Origin: Lachnospiraceae bacterium
Lineage (GTDB): Bacteria; Bacillota; Clostridia; Lachnospirales; Lachnospiraceae
Reading direction: 5' to 3'
Assembly (NCBI GenBank): GCA_017460885.1
Contig: JAFUAB010000008.1
Coordinates: forward strand, 62,001 to 126,000
DNA: 64,000 bases
The notes beneath the pieces are model-generated. The model did no database searches and was not told the DNA's origin. It saw nothing but the letters and a program-made list of their open reading frames with translations. Both the position numbers and the translations under genes were made by a program. Of the stretch, positions 7,933 through 15,958 are shown one piece after another. The stretch's first letter is position 1. Every line of letters begins with the position of its first letter.

Positions 7933-8982
7933 TTAATAGATATTTTCTCCGCTTCTTTCCGCTACATACTCTTCAAATCTGGGCAATGCCAAATTGATAT
8001 GTCCATATTGATTCGATGACAGGATGCCCTTTTTTATCAGTCTGTCACGATAAACCGAGAACTCTGACGTAGAGAAGCCTATACCCTCCCTTATATCCGT
8101 AACTTTTGTTTGGTGCGTCACTGCCATCTCCCGGACTATCTCCCTGTCTTTTCCGGACAATTCGGACCAGATCTTGTCGTATACATATTCTGCCAGATAT
8201 TGGTCGTATTCCGGCATTATCTCTTCCAAATCCGCTACACCTCTGTCCCATGCCAGATATCCTAATACCTGAAAAGCAAAAGAATAACCTTTCGTAAGCT
8301 TTGCCATATTCTCCGCTTCACGATCGTCTATATTAAACGTCTTCTTATAGTTCGCTTTTATGGCAGTAAAGTTGAGCGGTTCAAGCATCAGTTTCGGGGC
8401 TCTGTATAAAAATGTCAGTGCCTTGTCATTCTGAAGCGCATTAATATTCTCATATAGGCCAGTCATAAGCAGATATATCGGATAGTTTTTCCTTATATAT
8501 GTCTGATAAGATGCCACAAATGCCTTGATGTTTTGATTATTAGTGACTTCGTCAACCGTCACCAGCAGTTTTTTGCCGAGTTTAGCGACGTTTTCAAGCA
8601 TATGTCTTATCGCAATGTCCGTATCTATTACCGATATTCCGTTTTCCACGAACATCCCCAGCCCCAGGACCGAAAGATCGATCCTGGATTTCACCATTCT
8701 GTCTCTAATGGATATATCCGAATAAAGAGCTGCTGCCAGGCTGTGCAGCATATCTATCTCGGGATTCAGTTCAACAACCATCCAGGACTCGTCACGTGAT
8801 AGGGTTTCTGACACATTCGTCATCATTACGGTTTTGCCGCAGCCACTGACTCCGGTCAGAATGTACACTTTAGCGGACGGATTATCTGATTGAAATGTCT
8901 CAATAATCTGTGAACTCTGGGTCAATCTGTTTATATACCGGCTGGGTGTCTGTCCGAATGCTATATTAAACGGGTTATTCAT
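7933..8982 (-). CDS. P-loop ATPase with winged-helix-like C-terminus
   Basis: The protein has 349 residues. Walker A is GVSGCGKT (44-51), Walker B KKLLVTVDEVTNN, and the C-terminal ~90 residues (from about WSELSGKDREIVREMAV to FSVYRDRLIKKGIL) have the look of a winged helix. This architecture resembles AAA/STAND-like ATPases with a wHTH (archaeal-ATPase or Orc/Cdc6-like). It is paralogous to the gene at 13315-14403. The ATG at 8982 is preceded by ATAAGG. It is the first gene of an operon with the HipA-like kinase, under a repeat-rich promoter (8994-9122). It may act as regulator, antidote or sensor of the kinase, which is inference. Confidence 0.75.
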   Translation of the reverse strand: MNNPFNIAFGQTPSRYINRLTQSSQIIETFQSDNPSAKVYILTGVSGCGKTVMMTNVSETLSRDESWMVVELNPEIDMLHSLAAALYSDISIRDRMVKSRIDLSVLGLGMFVENGISVIDTDIAIRHMLENVAKLGKKLLVTVDEVTNNQNIKAFVASYQTYIRKNYPIYLLMTGLYENINALQNDKALTFLYRAPKLMLEPLNFTAIKANYKKTFNIDDREAENMAKLTKGYSFAFQVLGYLAWDRGVADLEEIMPEYDQYLAEYVYDKIWSELSGKDREIVREMAVTHQTKVTDIREGIGFSTSEFSVYRDRLIKKGILSSNQYGHINLALPRFEEYVAERSGENIY

Positions 8983-8993
8983 CCTTATAAACC

Positions 8994-9065
8994 TTTTTAT
9001 ATCTGCAAATTCTCTTTTATATCTTTTTATATCTCGAAACCGATTTTATATCTTTTTATATCTTT
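8994..9065. repeat. A/T-rich AGATATAAAA repeat cluster in the ATPase-HipA leader
   Basis: Read on the minus strand, AGATATAAAA-type units recur about five times between 9065 and 8994, two of them in back-to-back pairs. One pair supplies the -10 box of the predicted promoter, the rest lie in the 5' leader just before the ATG at 8982. They could be multiple binding sites for a regulator or slipped-strand repeats. Confidence 0.6.
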
Positions 9066-9071
9066 GGTCAA
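9043..9071 (-). promoter_or_regulatory. Promoter of the ATPase-HipA operon
   Basis: Minus-strand TTGACC (9066-9071), a 17-bp spacer and TAAAAT (9043-9048) form a good vegetative promoter. It points at the gene starting at 8982, about 55 bp downstream. The -35 box abuts two tandem 26-bp repeats (9071-9122). Confidence 0.6.
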
Positions 9072-9122
9072 CTATACTGTCTGTAAATAATCTTACACTA
9101 TACTGTCTGTAAATAATCTTAC
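9071..9122. repeat. Two exact tandem 26-bp repeats upstream of the -35 box
   Basis: The unit beginning ACTATACTGTCTGTAAATAA occurs at 9071-9096 and again, identically, at 9097-9122. It lies directly upstream of the -35 hexamer of the ATPase-HipA operon, the usual place for activator or repressor direct-repeat sites. Confidence 0.8.
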
Positions 9123-9190
9123 AAAAGGATAATGAGTACTCATACCACCACAAATTTGCTATTATATTATTAATAAAAGAGGACACCCGC

Positions 9191-9832
9191 ATGAAGATTC
9201 TCATAGCCGACTGGGACAGTTTCGGAGACAAGGACATAGAAGAGGTATTGCTTGCCGAGGGATCGGTACGGTATACCATATGCCTCTCGGGGTGAATACC
9301 GCCCGGTATAACAGACAGTGCGGTACTCCGACTGCGCATAAGAAACCCGGACATATCGACCTGACTACGGGGCCAATATCATCGACTCCCTCCTGACCGA
9401 TTGATCGGACAGACATTACCCGACAGGAAAACACTTCTTTTTACAAACGATATCAATGTACGGTTTAAAAACGTCAAAAACATCGGAGCCGTGGACTATT
9501 ATAAGGAAATGCCGGATGTCTTCCGCTCGGCACGCATAAATCTGAATGTCACGCTGCGAAGCATTCTGACCGGAATACCCCTCAGGGCACTGGACATCAT
9601 GGCCTCCGGCGGTTTCCTGCTCAGCAATTACCAGGAAGAGCTGTGCGATCATTTCGTTCCGGGTGAAGAATTTGATTTTTACTCAGATTATGACGACCTG
9701 TGCGCCAAGGTCGACTATTACCTTTCTCACGAAAAGGAAAGACAGGACATTGCCCGCGCCGGCCGGATAAAAGTTCAACGCGATTTTTCGCTGTCCAAGA
9801 GGCTGGATGAGATGCTGGAGATGGCCCTATAG
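9191..9832 (+). pseudogene. CgeB-like glycosyltransferase, internally deleted and frameshifted
   Basis: An ATG at 9191 opens MKILIADWDSFGDKDIEE, a typical start for this family. After about 18 codons the frame jumps to the VYHMPLGVN motif, normally near residue 170 or later, and then breaks. Homology resumes in another frame from about 9401 (IGQTLPDRKTLLFTNDINVR), through INLNVTLRSILTGIPLRALD, to RLDEMLEMAL and TAG at 9832. At least one large internal deletion and frameshifts are therefore present. The final ~205 bp are nearly identical to 4503-4713. Confidence 0.8.
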
Positions 9833-9842
9833 CACGGGCCGC

Positions 9843-9953
9843 TTCGAACCACAGATCATATGGCATGCGGTCCCGATCAAGGATCCTGGCTATTCCGTTT
9901 TTTCCCAGAACGGCGACACGTCTGTCACCGCACATTATATCCCATGAATTCAT
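9843..9953 (-). pseudogene. HipA-like kinase, N-terminal remnant
   Basis: Minus-strand codons from ATG at 9953 read MNSWDIMCGDRRVAVLGKNG and IARILDRDRMPYDLWF, matching residues 1-36 of the intact HipA-like kinase (6846-7922) at protein and DNA level. Homology ends abruptly at about 9843, next to the stop of the glycosyltransferase remnant. Its ATG is 15 bp downstream of the AAA/PD-(D/E)XK gene at 9969. An intact HipA gene therefore once followed that ATPase gene. Confidence 0.8.
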
Positions 9954-9968
9954 AATAAGTTTATTGTA

Positions 9969-11558
9969 TTATTGCAAAATAACCCTCTCTATTTTACATG
10001 TATGAGTCTTGGTACGTTCATCGTAATTAATCCCGACAAGAACCATTTCTCCGACGAAATCCTTTAGCACGCTGGGATACTTCCTGTTTTTTATCTGCTG
10101 CAACGCTGCTTCATCGGTTTTATTCCATTTCAATTCTATCAGCATTGCCGGAAGTGTGGTTTTTGCCTTTGGAATATAAACCACGTCTGCTATTCCCCTG
10201 CCCGATGGAAGTTCCTCTATACGTGAATATCGGTCGACGCATGAAATATAAGCAAACTTTATAACATATCTGAGAGCCTGTTCGTCATTATAATATGTAG
10301 GCGCATACGAAGACTCCCTGATTGCCTCTATCCTGTCACATACAGTTTTTTCATCACCTGCGAGCGTTTTGTCAAACAATCGATCGGATAGCCTGATCAG
10401 TTCATACAGTCCGGTTTTGCTGCCGGTTTTTAGCAGGTTCTCGAACTCCTTCTGTACTTCCTTATTGGGAATCCTCACCCTGCCGCAGTTACTGTCATAG
10501 GCCAGATATCCCAGATGGATCAGCAAGGTGATGACATCATCCTTGTTATCAAAAGATTCTATGTCGTTATCAAAGCCATCAACATTGACTTCCAGGTGTT
10601 CCCCGGCAATAAGCCGCACAATATCTTCTTTAAGTCCGTCATAGTTCATGGCGATATATGTAGACAGTGCCTCGGCAGCTGAGGTTTTCTGCCAATATGA
10701 TCCGAAACTGCCCATTCGTATCGCGGTCATGACTGAATATGGATTATATACGGATACATCTGATTTAAAAGAATATCCATCATACCATTCCTTTATGGCA
10801 TCAAAACTGACATTATGCTGATCACACAAAATGCTTACTTCATTCTCGGTGAAACCGGTATACTCCGCAAAATCGCCCGGATTCAGAATCGTATACTCCA
10901 TAAAATCCGAAATTGCAGACTCCGTGCCATCCTTTTTTATTGGCAGAATACCGGTCATATATGCCCCTGCAACAACCCTGGGCGTAAAATTGCCATTCTT
11001 AAACCATCCTCTCAAAAGATTTAAGTACGCCTCCTGCGTATTCTTATCGTTTTTTGCCTCTCTGATCACAGAATCCCATTCATCTATTATGAAAATAAAC
11101 TTTCTACCGGAACGATCCACATAATCCATTAATATATCTTCCAATTCACTTTCAGAACTTGCTCTGCTAAAACATGTGGCAATATCCTTTTTCAATGCAT
11201 CGGTTATATCTTCAACAAGCCCATTCATAGACTGCTTCCTGCGCTTAAGATTGGATATAAAGCCCGTAATATCAAGATATATGACATTATACTTATTCAG
11301 ATAATCCCGGTAATGCTCATCTTCGCTAATGGCAAGACCATCAAACAGTTCCGCAGAATCACAGGTACAGTCATAGTATGCACAGATCATCTGTGCGGCA
11401 AATGATTTGCCAAAACGTCTCGGTCGGCTTATACACGTGAGTTTCTGCGGTGTATCTATTGTGGAATTCATCAGCCCGATAATTCCAGTCTTGTCAACAT
11501 AATCACCATTTACAATCGTCGCAAATCCCACATTGCCTGGATTAATGTATACCCCCAT
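9969..11558 (-). CDS. AAA-ATPase-like / PD-(D/E)XK protein (copy B)
   Basis: The protein has 529 residues and is a close paralogue of the gene at 5152-6732, collinear along its whole length. It has P-loop SRPRRFGKS (about residues 44-52), Walker B FIFIIDEWDSVIREA and C-terminal GRGIADVVYIPKAK followed by MLIELKWNKTDEAALQQIK. The ATG at 11558 follows GAGGATGATCTG, which lies at the end of the coiled-coil gene upstream, so translation of the two may be coupled. Downstream sits the HipA-like remnant. It appears intact; function unknown. Confidence 0.82.
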   Translation of the reverse strand: MGVYINPGNVGFATIVNGDYVDKTGIIGLMNSTIDTPQKLTCISRPRRFGKSFAAQMICAYYDCTCDSAELFDGLAISEDEHYRDYLNKYNVIYLDITGFISNLKRRKQSMNGLVEDITDALKKDIATCFSRASSESELEDILMDYVDRSGRKFIFIIDEWDSVIREAKNDKNTQEAYLNLLRGWFKNGNFTPRVVAGAYMTGILPIKKDGTESAISDFMEYTILNPGDFAEYTGFTENEVSILCDQHNVSFDAIKEWYDGYSFKSDVSVYNPYSVMTAIRMGSFGSYWQKTSAAEALSTYIAMNYDGLKEDIVRLIAGEHLEVNVDGFDNDIESFDNKDDVITLLIHLGYLAYDSNCGRVRIPNKEVQKEFENLLKTGSKTGLYELIRLSDRLFDKTLAGDEKTVCDRIEAIRESSYAPTYYNDEQALRYVIKFAYISCVDRYSRIEELPSGRGIADVVYIPKAKTTLPAMLIELKWNKTDEAALQQIKNRKYPSVLKDFVGEMVLVGINYDERTKTHTCKIERVILQ

Positions 11559-11570
11559 CAGATCATCCTC

Positions 11571-12116
11571 TCATGCTGTCGCCCAGAATCTTGATCCCAC
11601 CGGTGGATTGTACGGTCTGCAAATACAGTTTATTGCTGTCATCATAAGCCTTGTCAAGTTTCGCCTGTACAGTTTCTTTTTCGGCAAGCAAAAGGATTCA
11701 TTCTCCTCGAACTCTTTAGCCCGGAATTCAAGTTTCATTTCGGAGGACTTATTCTTATATTCCTCAGACAATCGTTCATATTCACGATCATAAGAAGCTT
11801 TAACGGAATCAAAAGCTGTCTTAACCGCATCCAGGCTGTCATCAGTAATGCTTACTCCGTACAATGCTTCGATCTGAGCTTTCTTATCCTTAATGTTTTT
11901 TACAAGCTCTTCGTATTCTTTTGAAATCACAGAATTCAGGATATTAAGTTTGAGCAGTTCTCCGGCATTGTTCCTCATCTGCGCTTTCTTTTCTTTTTGT
12001 GCCTTACTCGCAGGTGTTTCCAGAAGTTCCGACTGTTCTTTCAATTTAGTCAGCACCTCCGAATATGCTTCCGACACCAATTCCATAGTGCTTTTCTCAG
12101 GATTAAAATCAACCAT
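11571..12116 (-). CDS. Coiled-coil protein with C-terminal frameshift
   Basis: The ATG at 12116 (MVDFNPEKST) is preceded by AAGGAGAACATA. The product is highly charged and helical (KLKEQSELLETPASKAQKEK, then repeated acidic/basic heptads), so a coiled coil is likely; the family is unknown. As read, the last ~32 residues (CLPKKKLYRRNLTRL to FWATA) are out of character. One frame over, the same DNA encodes LAEKETVQAKLDKAYDD, then LYLQTVQSTGGIKILGDS, ending MRG-stop at 11563-11565, five bases before the ATG of the next gene. That continues the helix perfectly, so a one-base loss in the T-run near 11688-11695 is very likely. It would be a partner of the 9969-11558 protein in an operon. Confidence 0.65.
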   Translation of the reverse strand: MVDFNPEKSTMELVSEAYSEVLTKLKEQSELLETPASKAQKEKKAQMRNNAGELLKLNILNSVISKEYEELVKNIKDKKAQIEALYGVSITDDSLDAVKTAFDSVKASYDREYERLSEEYKNKSSEMKLEFRAKEFEENESFCLPKKKLYRRNLTRLMMTAINCICRPYNPPVGSRFWATA

Positions 12117-12197
12117 TATGTTCTCCTTCCTTTTTGACTTGACACGCAAGCCTCCCTAACCTCACACCACCGCCTCGATCAGCCGCTTGTCTCCATA

Positions 12198-12299
12198 TCA
12201 ATACTTGAAATCAACTGTCAAACTGCCATCTGGTATTTTCAAACGATATAGCTGTAAACTCTTTTCCAATTCATTCATAATCTCTGTTGGATCCAGCAT
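12198..12299 (-). CDS. Possible small ORF or gene remnant (33 aa)
   Basis: ATG at 12299 opens MLDPTEIMNELEKSLQLYRL then KIPDGSLTVDFKY and a stop. The amino-acid makeup is protein-like, but no good ribosome site precedes it. It may be the tail of a decayed gene upstream of the coiled-coil gene. The rest of 12117-12436 shows nothing else recognisable. Confidence 0.3.
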   Translation of the reverse strand: MLDPTEIMNELEKSLQLYRLKIPDGSLTVDFKY

Positions 12300-12436
12300 T
12301 TACATGCTTATAATTCTACCATAGAACAGTACTATCGTCACATTATGTATCACCTTTTGTCCAGGCTATTTCTACTAAACTGCTTAAATAATGGTTACAT
12401 TTTGTCTATTGAAAGCATCAGCTGCGCGCACGGGAT

Positions 12437-12787
12437 ATGAAACAACAGAAGCGCTTATGGCAGCCTACGTCATTTTATGATAGCGTGGTAAAACTTGCAT
12501 TCTTTGTATACGGGGACTATTATGCAAAATTCGAAGATCTGCCGGGAGGCCTCGGCTACGCTGACATAGTATACCTGCCAAAACCCAGCATTCCAATGCC
12601 TGCACTGATCATCGAACTCAAATGGAATGATTCCACAGAAACGGCCATATCGCAGATTAAACAACGTAAGTATCCCGAAGCGATCCAAGGGCTAAATGTC
12701 GACGTCCTGTTGGTCGGCATAAGCTATGACAAGGATGATCCGACCAAAAGGCATCATTGTATCATAGAGAAGCTATATGGTATTTAG
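12437..12787 (+). pseudogene. AAA/PD-(D/E)XK protein, C-terminal remnant on + strand
   Basis: From about residue 15 the frame reads SVVKLAFFVYGDYYAKFEDL, GGLGYADIVYLPK and LIIELKWNDSTETAISQIKQ, ending CIIEKLYGI. This is the nuclease-like C-terminal ~110 residues of the family seen at 5152, 9969 and 2274. The N-terminal ATPase part is absent. It is in the opposite orientation from the intact copies and diverged from them, so it is a separate decayed insertion. Confidence 0.75.
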
Positions 12788-12884
12788 AAGTAAAACCGGT
12801 TAATGGCAGATACGGAATACGTTGATAATATGCGTCTGATACACCCCACTGCATATTTTATTATGTCCTCCTCATAGTCAAGTA

Positions 12885-13213
12885 TTGTTGCGTTGTGAGG
12901 TCACTTCTTCGGCACGGCCGGAGTTCGTGTTTTCGTATCATTATTTCCCGGATATTTCTAACATATGTCAGGAATTGCAGATCAGGTATATCTCATGGAT
13001 CTATGACTCACCGGCCTTTGACTTGTATTCTCCCACGATACTTAATGACGTCAACAGGATATTCGTGTTCGACCGCGGCGTGAGCGACATGTTTCAGGCG
13101 CAGGGGATAACCACGGTGTTCCACATGCCGCTTGGGGTTTACGTTGGGAATATGCAGGGACGGTTCTCTGATGCGCGTCAACCTGAACGTCACCCTCCGA
13201 AGCATCCTGACCG
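12885..13213 (+). pseudogene. CgeB-like glycosyltransferase, DUF3880-domain remnant
   Basis: It begins CEVTSSARPEFVFSYHYFPD and runs through ISNICQELQIRYISWIYDSP and a VFHMPLGV motif. This is the middle of the N-terminal DUF3880 domain, the part missing from the other two remnants. After PLGV there is a deletion: the next recognisable codons, in another frame, are RVNLNVTLRSILT, which end abruptly at about 13213 at the DUF4869 fragment. The deletion point lies near an AGGGACGGTTCTC sequence (about 13158-13170). Confidence 0.72.
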
Positions 13214-13322
13214 AAATATCATCCCTGATCCACTTGTCCTGATATGTGTTCTTAAAGAAACCCGCAGTATTATAAATTGCTTCCGGCATGTCGCCAAAAT
13301 ATATGTTTAGCATTTCAGTCAT
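13214..13322 (-). pseudogene. DUF4869-like protein, N-terminal remnant
   Basis: The minus-strand ATG at 13322 overlaps the TGA of the ATPase gene (13315-13317). The frame reads MTEMLNIYFGDMPEAIYNTA then GFFKNTYQDKWIRDDIS before it runs into antisense of the glycosyltransferase remnant at about 13213. The segment resembles the start of DUF4869 proteins, from memory. The stop/start overlap shows it was the translationally coupled next gene after the ATPase at 13315. Confidence 0.55.
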
Positions 13323-14403
13323 CTCCCCATACTTCCACAAACCTGTCAAAGCTTGGCAATCGAATGCTCAGATACCCCCTCGAATCAGCGTTTGCCAGAT
13401 GCTTGTTGATCAGGCGGCTCCTGTAGACGGGGTAGGTGTTCGGATTGCTCATTAATGCCCTGATCTCATCCGTTCTGCCGTGTGGAGCTTTTAAGATGCA
13501 CCTCACTACTTCCTTTTCGCCTTTGGACAGGGATCGCCATATGAGTTCATATGAATCCCGAAACAATATGCGCTCGAAATCCGGGATGACGTCATCAATG
13601 GTCTCATTCTCTGCCTTAGCAAAGTACAATGATCCCAAAACCTGATATGCATATGCATATCCCCGCGAAATCTCCTCCAGCTGCCTGGCCTCCTGCAAGT
13701 CAATCCCAAGCAGTTTCTGGTACATGTACGTGACGTCATACTTGTTCAGTTCGCTGACTTCCCGTGAATCTGCCCTCTTGAAAAATGAGAGGTTTTCCTC
13801 GCCGGAGAAATCTTCTATGTTCTCAGACAGTCCGGTAACCACCAGATATACCCGGAGTCCCTCCAGGATCATTGAGCCTATGATCGAGAGCAGGCGCACC
13901 ATGTCCGGAGTTTTCGAAATGTCGTCCACCCCAACCAAAACCTTATACTTCTTTTTATTTGCGATGCTGATCATGTTTGTCAGGGTTGCTTCCTCGGAAT
14001 ACAACCGCTCGTTATCACTTATGGTCTTTTGAACGTTTATCGTCTCATTCCCGGATACTACCAGTGCACCTCCTGAGACTGAAGTGGCCGAGCCGGTCAC
14101 GGTCGTAACGGTCTTGTCATCTATGAAGCTCTCCATGCTCAATTTGGAAATGAGCGTACGTACCGCCTCGCCCGATGCTGACAAAGGATATACCAGCCAA
14201 TTCTTCTCATCTTTAAGCTCTCTGATGATCCGACCGTATTCAACGGATTTTCCGGATCCGCGAAGTCCCGTAATCTTGAAGACAAATTTGGCAGATTCTT
14301 CATCCAAAAAGCATTTTATTATCTCATCCGCTATGCCGTTGTCTATATATGCCCTGCCCGCGATGCCGGGAGTTCTGGTAAAAGGATCTGTCTTTAATGT
14401 CAT
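13315..14403 (-). CDS. P-loop ATPase with winged-helix-like C-terminus
   Basis: The protein has 362 residues and is paralogous to the gene at 7933-8982. Walker A is GLRGSGKS (46-53), Walker B KVLVGVDDIS, and the C-terminal ~80 residues (WRSLSKGEKEVVRCILKAP through YRSRLINKHL) look like a winged helix. ATG at 14403 has a strong AGGAGG six bases upstream. Its partner was a DUF4869-type gene rather than the HipA-like kinase, so the ATPase family is combined with different effectors. Function unknown. Confidence 0.75.
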   Translation of the reverse strand: MTLKTDPFTRTPGIAGRAYIDNGIADEIIKCFLDEESAKFVFKITGLRGSGKSVEYGRIIRELKDEKNWLVYPLSASGEAVRTLISKLSMESFIDDKTVTTVTGSATSVSGGALVVSGNETINVQKTISDNERLYSEEATLTNMISIANKKKYKVLVGVDDISKTPDMVRLLSIIGSMILEGLRVYLVVTGLSENIEDFSGEENLSFFKRADSREVSELNKYDVTYMYQKLLGIDLQEARQLEEISRGYAYAYQVLGSLYFAKAENETIDDVIPDFERILFRDSYELIWRSLSKGEKEVVRCILKAPHGRTDEIRALMSNPNTYPVYRSRLINKHLANADSRGYLSIRLPSFDRFVEVWGDD

Positions 14404-14542
14404 TGCCGGCCTCCTGTAAATCTATGGGTGTTCGTCTTAAGCATATATGGATATTTTATGCTTAAACTGTACTATTTATTTTGTGTTATTTTATCGTCCG
14501 ATATTTTATCTTTTGTTATGATTCTATTCTTTCTTTTATCCG

Positions 14543-14680
14543 TAGTCAACGTAAAATGTATCAAACCAATAGAAGGTTATAATGTTGCGGCGGACTATGG
14601 TCATAAACCACTACAACCGGATCATTCTCGGTGGCTTCTGTAAGTAGCCCGCCGGAGGCAATTACTAAATTCGTTGACTA
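14543..14680. repeat. Small intergenic element with 9-bp terminal inverted repeats
   Basis: TAGTCAACG (14543-14551) and CGTTGACTA (14672-14680) bound a 138-bp stretch. The right 24 bp, GGCAATTACTAAATTCGTTG plus ACTA (14657-14680), are identical to 35395-35418 upstream of mscL, where they form the end of a palindromic element. The rest of the 498-bp gap 14404-14901 contains no convincing gene, only this element and the terminator at 14842. Confidence 0.55.
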
Positions 14681-14841
14681 TAAATATCAGAAAAAGCTCA
14701 CGTGACTAACTATATTTTAGCTGACAATTAGAAAACATCAAGATGATAGTCATATATGTTTATGCCATACCTGCTTTCAAGGAGATTGGGGCATATGCAC
14801 ATTCAGCACGGGTTCGGTTCTTAAGCCTGACGGATAAATAC

Positions 14842-14879
14842 AAAAGGGACGGTTCTCCCGCGAAGAACCGTCCCCTTTT
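14842..14879 (-). terminator. Terminator after the lipoprotein gene
   Basis: AGGGACGGTTCT and AGAACCGTCCCCT pair in a near-perfect 12-bp stem with a short loop. It is flanked by A4 and T4, so it can act in both directions. It sits 23 bp beyond the stop of the lipoprotein at 14902. Confidence 0.85.
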
Positions 14880-14901
14880 AATGTCATAAGATCGTATCGA
14901 C

Positions 14902-15714
14902 TTACTTTACCGTAACTGAAGTGATGTGAGGCTGTGCTCCCTCATACCAGTAAAGGAATCCCTCCAGATCAACGGTATCGCCGACCTTCCAGCCTTCGAT
15001 AGTCTTATATACGTCCGTGTCTGCTCCGCAGAGATATGACTCTACGCAGAAGGTGTAGGTGTTTCCGTTGGATGATACATTGAAGTACAGATCATCACCC
15101 TGGGAACCCGAACCGTCCCAGTTATACATATATGCATCGCCTGCATCATTGGCCGCTTCTACGGTCATGCCCTTGAACGAAACCAGTCTGTTCATGTAGT
15201 CAGCCAGTCCGTCAGTACCCAGCTTATCGGTAACATCAACAGCTTCGGCTACATAATTGCCATCCTCGATCTCATAGGTTGCATCTGTGATCTCAACCTC
15301 TCCGGACCACTCGGACTTGAAGCCCTTTACCTTGATCTTGGTACCGGGAGTCAGCTTCTTGTAATCATCCTCGGATATAGGCATGCTGTAAAGGAAATAT
15401 CCGCCCTCTCCGTCCTGTGTGTAGAATGTACCGGTGTTGTCCCACCAGCTCTGAGCTGCCTGTACATATGTCTCAACCGTTACCTCGGAATCAACCGGTG
15501 CTGCGACATACTCAGCGTAGGTCATGACTCCCTCTGATTTGGCGTTGACATCCTCGGTTGCTGCAGCCGCAACTGCCGACTCTTCAGCAGCGGCGTTCTC
15601 AACAGCGCCCATGGCTTCCTGAACATCAGCGCTTACTTCCTCTGTCTTGCCGCATGCGGCCAGACTCAGTACAACCGTAGATGCGAGTAAAATTGATAAT
15701 ACCTGCTTTTTCAT
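14902..15714 (-). CDS. Lipoprotein with OB-fold-like C-terminal region
   Basis: The ATG at 15714 is chosen because GAGGGAGA precedes it and a lipoprotein signal follows: MKKQVLSILLASTVVLSLAA then the lipobox cysteine. The ~270-residue product has an Ala/Glu-rich linker (about residues 30-65) and a C-terminal domain with AEYVAAPVDSEVTVETYVQA, GTKIKVKGFKSEWSGEVEI and WKVGDTVDLEGFLYWYEG, reminiscent of OB-fold secreted proteins. It should be anchored outside the membrane; the ligand is unknown. It is monocistronic, ending in the strong terminator at 14842. Export and anchoring are clear, function is not. Confidence 0.8.
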   Translation of the reverse strand: MKKQVLSILLASTVVLSLAACGKTEEVSADVQEAMGAVENAAAEESAVAAAATEDVNAKSEGVMTYAEYVAAPVDSEVTVETYVQAAQSWWDNTGTFYTQDGEGGYFLYSMPISEDDYKKLTPGTKIKVKGFKSEWSGEVEITDATYEIEDGNYVAEAVDVTDKLGTDGLADYMNRLVSFKGMTVEAANDAGDAYMYNWDGSGSQGDDLYFNVSSNGNTYTFCVESYLCGADTDVYKTIEGWKVGDTVDLEGFLYWYEGAQPHITSVTVK

Positions 15715-15958
15715 ATTTTTCTCCCTCAAATTCACATGCCGACACTTTCGGCTACTATGTGACAAAAGCTTCAACGAATTCGGTAATTGCCTTATGTCGG
15801 CCCATGATGCCTGCATCTGTGCCCCGGCAAATCACATATATATACCTGATCCGTTTACTATAATTCTCGGCCAGCATGAATGGGAATACAATAGTCGCAT
15901 TATATAAAATCCATATAAAATCAGCCAAAAAGTTGGGTAAATATGTTATGATATAAGG

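Noticed and set aside
9071-9122. Repeats considered as a CRISPR array
   Set aside because: Only two copies directly adjoining each other, with no spacers; they sit at a promoter -35 box, so a regulatory reading is better.
14428-14643. 71-codon hydrophobic + strand frame in the gap after the ATPase gene
   Set aside because: No ribosome site, A/T-rich low-complexity sequence, and it runs into the small repeat element at 14543-14680.
15715-15816. Longer N-terminus for the lipoprotein
   Set aside because: It would place the signal peptide in the interior; the ATG at 15714 has a ribosome site and gives a standard lipoprotein signal.
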